Assembly: GCA_018902385.1 (NCBI GenBank)
Contig: JABSSW010000013.1
Span: 62,001 to 126,000, forward strand
Origin: Physcia stellaris
Taxonomy: Eukaryota; Ascomycota; Lecanoromycetes; Caliciales; Physciaceae
Length of the DNA stretch: 64,000 bases
Direction: 5' to 3'
This document shows positions 56,727 through 64,000 of this stretch, one piece after another. The notes beneath the pieces are model-generated. The model was not told the DNA's origin and made no database searches. It saw only the letters and a list, made by a program, of their open reading frames with translations. The translations under genes and the position numbers were made by a program. Position 1 is the first letter of the stretch. Each line of letters starts with the position of its first letter.

Positions 56727-57433
56727 ACCGTTGAATGAACGAACTGTTTTTGCAGGCAAGGCTAAGAGTATGGCGACAGATTATGGTCGATCAATATAAG
56801 AAAGTGTAGTGATATCACTGGTAGGATGGAGACGACGTTAGCAGGATGATAGCAACAGCTCTAGCTAGGTTACCTTGAGCTTTTAGATTCTGCGATAGGA
56901 TGTATAGTATCAAGATAGATGCATGTAGAAAGATCGGAGTCTTGTGCAGTCTCCTTCCTTTGGAACCATGTCTCAGGTGCTTTTTGATTCATCATTTGCC
57001 AATTGATATTGCTATGAAAAGTAATTATGAATCTCCTTGGTCAGTAGTGGTGGGAATTTCACAAAAAGGGGCTCGGGCTCGAAGGTTTAGGGGCTATTCG
57101 GATCAATGCCGGCCCGTCCGAGAGCATCCCACATTCGACTCACCAGGACTTACCTCACTCCCTCAGTTCTACTTATGCTTCAATCCAGACCTGGACGGGT
57201 GTGAAGGACAGCAGTACATAACACGAGAGGAGGCACACATTTAGCCTTCTCCCTATTCACCCGATACCACGACGTTTCCCATCCCACTCCTACTCCTCTT
57301 CACTTCTCCCATCAAGACTTTTCAACGATCTGCGGCAAGCACCGCGATCGGATCTCAGCTCATTCTCTGCAGAGTCCCTCGACTTGCCAACACTCTTCGA
57401 TCAAATTCGCGTCTTTTCGCCAATAGAAGAAAA
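56727..57433. other. intergenic; promoter of OLA1
   Basis: No gene seen. The last 190 bp before the OLA1 start are pyrimidine-rich (TCCCATC and CTCCTCTTC runs), typical of strongly expressed fungal genes. Confidence 0.5.
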
Positions 57434-59018
57434 ATGCCGCCGAAGAAACAGGTCAAAGAGGAAAAGATCCTGCTAGGCAGGCCTGGCAATAACCTCAAGA
57501 GCGGTATCGTATGTACGACTCCTAAGATCGATTGACTCTGAACCGAAGCTCATAGAACGAAACCTAGGTCGGTCTAGCGAATGTCGGCAAATCGACGCTC
57601 TTCCAAGCCATCACCAAATGCTCCCTTGGCAACCCTGCTGTAAGCCTCGCACTCTGAAATACACCAGACCAAAGGCTCAATTTATCTAGAACTTTCCATT
57701 TGCTACCATCGATCCCGAAGAAGCCCGCGTGATAGTCCCCGATGTGAGGTATGATTGGCTATGCGAGCAATACAAGCCCAAATCCAAAGTCCCCGCCAAT
57801 CTCACAGTCTACGATATCGCCGGTCTGACAAGAGGAGCGTCAACCGGAGCTGGTCTCGGTAACGCCTTCCTATCACACATTCGAGCTGTCGATGCCATAT
57901 TTCAGGTTGTACGGTGTTTTGACGATGCGGAGATCATACACGTAGAAGGTGACGTTGATCCCGTGCGGGATCTTACCATTATTAGCGAGGAGCTCCGAAT
58001 CAAGGACATCGAGTTCGTCGAGAAAGCTTTGGAGGCGTTGAAGAAACAGACGAGGAGAGGTGGGCAGAGCTTGGAGATGAAGAAGCTGAAAGAGGAAGAG
58101 GCTACCGTGGAGAAGATCCTTGCGTGGTTGAAGGACGGCAAAGACGTACGGAAAGAGAACTGGGGTCCCAAAGAAGTAAGTGTATTCAAGCTCTCATATA
58201 TATCTCTCTCTCTTTCTTCTTTAAAATGATGAACAAGAGCTATAAAGCTCGATATCTAATCCCAGCTCGTCGAATGGCTCAACATACAACGCAGAGACCG
58301 TCGTGAGATAAACCCAACCTCTGAACCAAATCCTCTCCTTCCGCTTTCCATTCCACAATCTTCAACAAAACCAGAAAGCTAAGCATGCATGCGATATCCA
58401 GGTCGAAGTCATAAACCCCCTCTTCCTCCTAACCGCCAAACCCGTCGTCTTCCTCGTCAACCTCAGCGAAAAAGACTACATCCGACAAAAAAACAAACAC
58501 CTCCCCAAAATCGCCGAATGGGTCAAAGAGCACGCCCCGGGCGACTCCATCATCCCCTCTCCGTCTCCTTCGAAGAACGCCTCACGCGCTTCGAGTCCGA
58601 GGCCGAAGCAGAGGAAGAGTGCAAGAAACTCGGCACCAAGTCCTCTCTCCCCAAGATCATCACCACGATGAGGCAGATGCTGAATCTAGGGAGCTTCTTC
58701 ACGACCGGCACGGATGAAGTGAGGCAGTGGACGATCCGGAAGGGGACCAAGGCGCCTCAGGCTGCGGGGGTCATTCATGGGGATTTTGAGAAGACGTTCA
58801 TTCAGGCTGTGGTGTATAACTATGATGTGCTGCGGGAGTATGGGAGTGAGGCGGAGGTGAAGGCCGCCGGGAAGGTGTTGACTAAGGGGAAGGATTATGA
58901 AATGGTGAGTTCACTGGTTACCATTCTTCGCAATCTTGTGGGGTCTGCTGACGCTTATGGTGATCTGTAGCAAGATGGCGATATCCTACTCGTCAAAGCT
59001 GGAGCTGCGAAGGCCTGA
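57434..59018 (+). CDS. OLA1: Obg-like ATPase 1 (YchF family), with one apparent frameshift
   Basis: Exons 57434-57508, 57568-57639, 57690-58175, 58402-58904 and 58971-59018. The P-loop is [12 protein letters not shown] (G1), the switch regions carry [14 protein letters not shown] and [20 protein letters not shown], and the YchF-specific NLSEKDY replaces the usual NKxD, explaining the preference for ATP. The helical domain holds the long [17 protein letters not shown] coiled region and the TGS-like end holds [20 protein letters not shown] and [13 protein letters not shown]. At the CCCC run near 58554-58557 one base is missing: DSIIP must continue as LSVSFEERL. With one C added the protein has 394 residues, the length of yeast Ola1. 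Since the family is nearly universal and the rest is intact, an assembly error is the best reading. It acts in translation and stress control in the cytosol. Confidence 0.93.
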
Positions 59019-60367
59019 GCTACTTAGGCTTTGATAAGTCCGCTCCGTGGTTGGCGAGGTTGGGCATTTAGGGTTGGATCCATCCCAGACCTCGCGCTGG
59101 GGTTGGAGGCTACATACATATACCCCTTTCTTCCCTGCCTCCTACCAAGCTACCTTGATTAAACAAGGCAAGGCAAACAGCTTCCCGCCAGCTTCTAAGC
59201 TCTTTAGCAACATGAAAGGGCTATTCTGAGCTACTTACTGTATCCCTATCGCCTCATTCAATCATCAGTTCCCCTTTGTTCAACACCGGACACGTCTATC
59301 CTTTCGTCCCTTCTTCCCTAAATAAATATCCTACAGAATATCGCAATCTCGCTCTCATCCCCATCGACTCTCCATCCATTATCCTCTTTCGTTTTCCAAT
59401 CGCAAGCCTTGAACACCTTATCTTAGGTATTTTTTTTTTTTTTTTCTTCTCGGGCAGATATTCATTCCATTTACCGCCAGTAAAATGTTGCAGATTCAAT
59501 CTAACATCCAACATCACATCTCCCCATTTACTCATCTATTGATTTCTTTCTATTTCATTCCCGCCACTCTTTCTTTGAAGAGACTGCATAGACGCAACGC
59601 CAAACAACCGAGCGATTGAAGAGCTCACACGAAGATATCATAGAATTCTCCGAAAACGTACTTTTCGAAAGGTAGGTGGAGAGATCTTTCCGTGGTGCGG
59701 GGAGGTCGAAGGGAGGAGGGAATGGGATGGGGAGAAAGTAGAAAAGAGGAGGAAGTTGAATGAGATGGGATAGAAAAACAGGAAAAAGGAAACTTAGAGA
59801 TGAGAGACATGAGAGAATTATACACAGACGAAATGCTGGTGAATTTTCATTTGTCAATCTCAGTCTCGGTCTCGGTCTCAGCTCTTATTCGCCTCCTACC
59901 TCATATCTTTATCTATCGTAAGTAACATACATGACGCTCCCACATCAGATGCACCCACACATCCCCCTTTCCCCCATCCCCTACATACAAACCGATAACA
60001 ACTCCACATCTCCTCTACATCAATAGGGTCAAAGAACAGATTTTCAAGAATTAAATTTGGATTTGGATTTTACATGCAAAGAATATACATACATACGTAC
60101 CGAAAAGGATTTGTAGAATTTATTATACATGAACACAGGGAGAGCTAATGTTGCGTGATAAGAGTAGTAGGTACTGGAGTGGCGAAGTGGGTATTCATGA
60201 ACTGGACTGTCCTTCTTGAACCAAACGCCAACCGAACAGACCTAGAGAGTAGTTCTGTCACTCCCATTTGCGCTAAATGCCCGACTGTGCGTAGAGAGCC
60301 CCCGAATCCCTCAACAAGGAAACCTCCTCAGATAGAGTCGGAAAAAAAGGGAGTAGAGGAAAAAGAA
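59019..60367. other. intergenic with low-complexity tracts
   Basis: Long spacer between convergent genes. It contains a run of about 16 T (59430-59445), a TCTCGG/TCTCAG microsatellite near 59858-59885 and an ACATAC repeat near 60085-60100. I see no gene. Confidence 0.5.
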
Positions 60368-62060
60368 TCAGATATAATCCCTCGCGCTCTTCTGCAGCTC
60401 AATCAGCCGCCAGCCCCTCGTATCCTTATTCCCCACATCCTCCGCCGTGCGCGTGACCCCAATCGCGTACGTAACCAGCTGCACCCGATCCTCCATGCCA
60501 GCCGCCAGCTCATTCGTCTTCGCATTGCGGTACACATGGACCTCCTGCGTGCGGCACGTGATAATAAACACCGGCACCTCACCCGGCTCCAGCATCCTCG
60601 CACTCAAAATATCCACATGCCGGATATCGAGGATGCGGCCATCGGATTTCAGGCCCGCGGTGGTATACTGCTGCGCGAGCGCGGCGTAGACCTGGAACTG
60701 CGCGGCCGAGAGCCAGAGCCTCAGCGTGTCCGTGTCGCCCTTGACGTACGCGTCCAGCACCTCGGGCAGGATCCATTCGCGCATCTCGCGCAGGAAGGGC
60801 TCGACTTGGAAGGCTGGGTCCATTTCCCGGAAGCGCTTGATCACGGTCGCGGTCTCGTTTTCGGCGAAGAAGCCCGCGACGCGGTCGGTGATGCTGCGCG
60901 CGGTGGAGATGAGCGGGTTTTCGGATTCGTGGTAGTTGTTGCGTAGGGTGAAGAGGCGTTGCATTAGGGGCGAGGAGTCCCGGAAGGTGTTCCAGGATTC
61001 GCGGAGCTTGGAGTCTTTGTGTAGGGTTACGTTTGTGCCGGCGCTGTGAGGGGAGAGGTTTAGTAATGGTCTGGTTGGGGGAGAAAGATTCTTACTTTGG
61101 ATCTTCCTCCATTTTCTCGGCTGGCTGTGCGCCTGGCTCGGCGGCTTCATTGAGCTCCCGTAACTCGCGCTGTTTTCTTCGTTCTTCCTTCTCCACCCAG
61201 CCGCCGTAGCGTGAGCTACTCCCATCGTCAATCACATCCTTTACCCCACCGACAGCGGTCTTATAAACTTTCGTCTCCCTGACAGGTCTGGTTGCTTTCT
61301 CCAGTCCGCTAGCTGTAGCATTGACGCCTGTTCTTACCCCTTTCACCACGGAAGTATCCCACGTCCATGCCGCCCCTTGACCAAGCACCTTTCCTGTACC
61401 TTTTATCGCAGACGAAGTAGTAGAAGTGGCGGCCGAGGAGGCCGAGGAGTAAGCCGCGCGAGCACGCTTGACGGATTCATTATCGGCAAAGGAGCCAAGG
61501 GCTTTGGTAGATTCGTTCCACTCTTTTGATTTCTGGAATTCGGACTGTAGGGTTTCGGTAAAGACTTGCCACGGCGATTTATCGCCGTGGGGAGGAGGTG
61601 GCGGTGGGGCTTCCTTCTTCTTCTCTTCTTTTTTGGACTCGTCCTTTGGTTCGTCTTGGCTGTTTGAATCGGACTTGGAGCCTGAGCTGCCTGTCTCGTC
61701 CGCCGTGGAATCGGATGACTTGGCTGAAGAGCCATCACTGGATGTATTTTCCGCACCACTTTCCCTGGGTGGATCTCGAACTTCTTCCTTTGGTGGTTGT
61801 TGTTGAGATCTGAGAGTAGAGGAGGCGAAAGACCTGGAGCTGAGAGAGGCGGATGGCGCTTGAAGAGGGTAGAATGGAGATCGGAGGATTAAAGTGAATG
61901 CTGGAGGCGGGATTCGTGTATCACCATTACGGATACCACCGTGTATCCTTCTGTATGCGGCTGTTCTGCCATATGGAGATAGGGCGGAGGAGGAAAAGCA
62001 TCGAGGTGTGGAGGCGAGTCGGGCGCCAGAGCGTGGCAGGCCTTGTAGCTGTCTTCTCAT
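60368..62060 (-). CDS. TIM44: mitochondrial import motor subunit TIM44
   Basis: Exons 62060-61096 and 61043-60368 give 546 residues. The N-terminus is an Arg/Ser-rich, acid-free mitochondrial targeting sequence (MRRQLQGLPRSGARLAS). Next comes a long acidic Ser/Lys-rich linker with a run of six Pro, then the Tim44 N-domain (SPWQVFTETLQSEFQKSKEW, GSGK-like IKGTGKVLGQGAAWTWD, TRPVRETKVYK). The C-terminal Tim44 domain has SPLMQRLFTLRNNYHESENP, VAGFFAENETATVIKRFREM, DPAFQVEPFLREMREWILPE and VLDAYVKGDTDTLRLWLSAA. TIM44 tethers mtHsp70 to the TIM23 channel on the matrix side. It shares a 238 bp promoter with uS11m, another mitochondrial gene. Confidence 0.95.
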
Positions 62061-62298
62061 GCTATGGTGAAATTAAGCACCTAAAGTATCACTTTCTTCA
62101 GATTGTACGGAGCACGATTTCCACGACTTTTCGTTAAATATGGAAGATGTAGTCGGAGGCGTAAAAGTTCTGTACGAAAAGTGCTTGCTGGGGCCAACCC
62201 TACCTTTATTGTCTGCAAAACTCTTAGGGTTACACATCTCAATTCCGACTTCAACTCCTCGACTTCAGACCTTCATAAGTTAAATACCATTTGCCAAC
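62061..62298. promoter_or_regulatory. divergent promoter of TIM44 and uS11m with a telomere-like box
   Basis: The 238 bp between the two start codons contain TTAGGGTTA at about 62224-62232, 67 bp before the uS11m ATG. Telomere-like boxes (AACCCTAA/TTAGGGTT) are known upstream of ribosomal and translation genes in several fungi and plants. A role here is inferred. Confidence 0.45.
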
Positions 62299-62981
62299 AT
62301 GAAACTAACACGCCTCCTCTCACCAACGAGCCCAATCTGCTCATCCTGCCGCCTGAGGCTCCTCTCACCCCCAACCTCAACCCGTCACCTCTCAACAACC
62401 TCTCGCGCCCTCGCCGATCCACCCTCCGACACCCCATCCCCACCCAAACAACCCACAACCTTCTCCTCCATCTCCAAATCCTCCCTAAACAACACCACCA
62501 ACCACCAACCTCCCCTCTCCCCCAAAAACCCTCCACCCCCTCTCCGCCAAAGAAATCGCCGACCTCATCCCCGCCTCCCTCTCCACCCCCCTCCGCCCCG
62601 CGTCCCCCAGTGCCACACCACCTGCACATCTACGCCCACAACCACAACACGCACATCACGCTCACCGCCCCGGCGCGCCAACCCCTCATCTCAGTCTCCA
62701 CCGGGAACCTCAATTTCCGGAAAGCGCAGCGGGGCACCTACGACGCGGCGTACCAGCTGGGGAAATACGTCATGGAGCGCATCCAGCAGCAGGGCTTGTT
62801 GAAGCAGATCGAGAGCCTGCAGGTTGTATTAAGGGATTTTGGGCCGGGGAGGGAGGCGTTGACGAAGGTGCTGCTTGGGAGTGAGGGGAGGGCGATTAGG
62901 GGGCGGGTGGTGAGTGTGGCGGATGCGACGCGGTTGAAGTTTGGGGGGACGAGGAGTAAGAAGCCGAGGCGGTTGGGGTAG
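62299..62981 (+). CDS. uS11m: mitochondrial small-subunit ribosomal protein uS11m, with two apparent frameshifts
   Basis: The ATG at 62299 starts a Arg/Ser-rich mitochondrial targeting sequence (MKLTRLLSPTSPICSSCRLR). The C-terminal part, in another frame, is clear uS11: HLHIYAHNHNTHITLTAP, ISVSTGNLNFRKAQRGTYDA, AYQLGKYVMERIQQQGL, VVLRDFGPGREALTKVLLGS and RGRVVSVADATRLKFGGTRS. Between them, the third frame reads TLHPLSAKEIADLIPASLST, the expected linker. So the reading frame changes twice: at the AAAAA run 62524-62528 and at a C run near 62604-62608. Removing one base at each gives a continuous protein of about 226 residues. Both changes are in homopolymers of a gene needed for mitochondrial translation, so sequence error is likely. 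The sense strand is C-rich in the first half and G-rich at the end. Confidence 0.87.
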
Positions 62982-63254
62982 GGGGTCGGGATGGGGGTGG
63001 TGGTGGATTTGGGGTTTGGGTGGTGGAGGTTGAGGGCGGAAACCGGTCGTGTTTTGGGAGGCATTGACGGTAGGCCGTGCTTAAAGCTGTGGGTGATGGT
63101 GTCTCATCCAATTAGCAGACCCTATGTAACTATGGAAGAGCTGCGCTTTTTATATAGTACAAGACTGCATAAAGCGTTATGCCGAGAAGCGCTGAGTGGA
63201 ATCGAAGAACTGCAGTCACATATTCAAACCTGACTTTTTTACCTCCTCCCCTAC

Positions 63255-64000
63255 CTACCGCTTCTTCCTCGTCTCTTCAAACCCTTGCAATACACTCTTG
63301 GCAACTTCATCCGTCTTTCCCAAACTTGCATCTTCCTGGTGTTTTTGGTCACCCATCCCATCCTGCTGCTTCGGCGCCCCAATCATCCCCTGTCCCCTAG
63401 CAATCGCATTCCGCTGCCCCTCGCTCACCTTCCCATATACGGCCATCGCACTAGCAATCATGCTCCCGATATCACCTACATTCCCCGGCACCACAACCGC
63501 AGTGCCCTCTTTCGCCAGCTGCCCAAACGCATCAACGTACTTCTCCGCCACACTTAATCCTACAGCCGACTGAGCGCTATCCTGTCCTTCTTTTATACTT
63601 GAAGCTACAGCCTCAATACCCCTCGCCGTAGCCTTCGCCCGCACTAATATCGCCTCCGCTTCACCACTCGCGATGTTGACCTGCTCCGCTTTCATCGCCT
63701 CTGAAGCCAGGATGACACTCTGTTTCCGTCCCTCGGCAATATTGATCGCGCTCTGCCTTTGCCCTTCAGAATCTAGAATCTCCGCTCTCTTGCTCCTCTC
63801 GGCGGTAACTTGGCGATGCATAGCTGCCACAACGCCCTCGGGGGCGTGGATGTCGCGGATCTCGTATCGCAGACAGACAACGCCCCAGCTAGAGGCGGCT
63901 TCGTTGATCGCCTCCGTGATATTGGTGTTCAGAGCTGCGCGCTCACGGAGGACGTGGTCGAGTGTCAGCCGCCCAATCTCGGAGCGCATGGTTGTTTGGG
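63255..64000 (-). CDS. mitochondrial stomatin-like protein (SPFH/band 7), 5' end outside window
   Basis: The frame is open from the window edge to the stop at 63255 and reads QTTMRSEIGRLTLDHVLRER, INEAASSWGVVCLRYEIRDI, HAPEGVVAAMHRQVTAERSK and KRAEILDSEGQRQSAINIAE. This is the C-terminal half of the SPFH domain followed by the Ala/Glu-rich coiled coil of the stomatin-like-2 group. The end (AVSLGK-type EDASLGKTDEVAKSVLQGF) is a variable tail. These proteins form ring scaffolds on the mitochondrial inner membrane and organise proteases and cardiolipin-rich patches. The N-terminal targeting sequence and the membrane hairpin lie outside the window. With TIM44 and uS11m it makes a run of three genes for mitochondria. 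Confidence 0.93.
   Translation of the reverse strand, partial: QTTMRSEIGRLTLDHVLRERAALNTNITEAINEAASSWGVVCLRYEIRDIHAPEGVVAAMHRQVTAERSKRAEILDSEGQRQSAINIAEGRKQSVILASEAMKAEQVNIASGEAEAILVRAKATARGIEAVASSIKEGQDSAQSAVGLSVAEKYVDAFGQLAKEGTAVVVPGNVGDIGSMIASAMAVYGKVSEGQRNAIARGQGMIGAPKQQDGMGDQKHQEDASLGKTDEVAKSVLQGFEETRKKR

Noticed and set aside
58540-58570. programmed ribosomal frameshift in OLA1
   Set aside because: No slippery heptamer or known case in this family; other genes in the window have the same kind of homopolymer change, so sequence error is simpler.
60155-60946. 263-codon open frame on the plus strand
   Set aside because: It is the shadow of GC-rich TIM44 coding sequence. The Arg/Pro/His-rich translation has no family features.

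Overview
The window is nuclear DNA of a filamentous ascomycete (Pezizomycotina). Genes are cut by many 45-145 bp introns with GTRAGT-like donors and CTAAC/CTGAC branch sites. Families are typical of such fungi: a GtaA-type glutaminase, sedolisin, WSC protein, F-box-like proteins, HET and NLR-type relics, KTR mannosyltransferase and HIR1. I cannot name the genus. All coordinates of spliced genes come from reading frames and splice signals by eye.

Region 1-43 kb is accessory in character. It holds secreted proteins without assigned function (1-324, 1186-2191, 3635-5235, 30816-31738, 39625-40056), an NmrA-like oxidoreductase, two F-box-like proteins, a secreted glutaminase, two MFS transporters, an orphan membrane protein, an HSL-type hydrolase, a WSC protein, a methyltransferase and a sedolisin protease. 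Between them lie decayed genes: an EgtD/EasF-like methyltransferase next to a divergent FAD monooxygenase (16-17.8 kb), a HET-domain relic (about 24.8-25.8 kb) beside a 605 bp inverted-repeat element, and a relic of an NLR-type TPR protein (29.9-30.7 kb). Long spacers show no gene.

Region 43-64 kb is conserved and denser: a Kre9/Knh1-like single-pass membrane protein, a VPS9-ankyrin-PX Rab GEF, HIR1, a KTR mannosyltransferase, OLA1, TIM44, mitochondrial uS11m and a mitochondrial stomatin-like protein cut by the window end. Two divergent pairs share short promoters (VPS9/HIR1; TIM44/uS11m). Three neighbours at the end serve mitochondria.

A cross-cutting observation is that about six otherwise intact genes, including the conserved OLA1 and uS11m, are broken by single-base length changes, nearly all in short homopolymer runs. 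I read these mainly as consensus errors in the assembly rather than as eight independent gene deaths. In contrast, the HET, NLR, EgtD-like and FAD-monooxygenase copies have several kinds of damage and look truly decayed.
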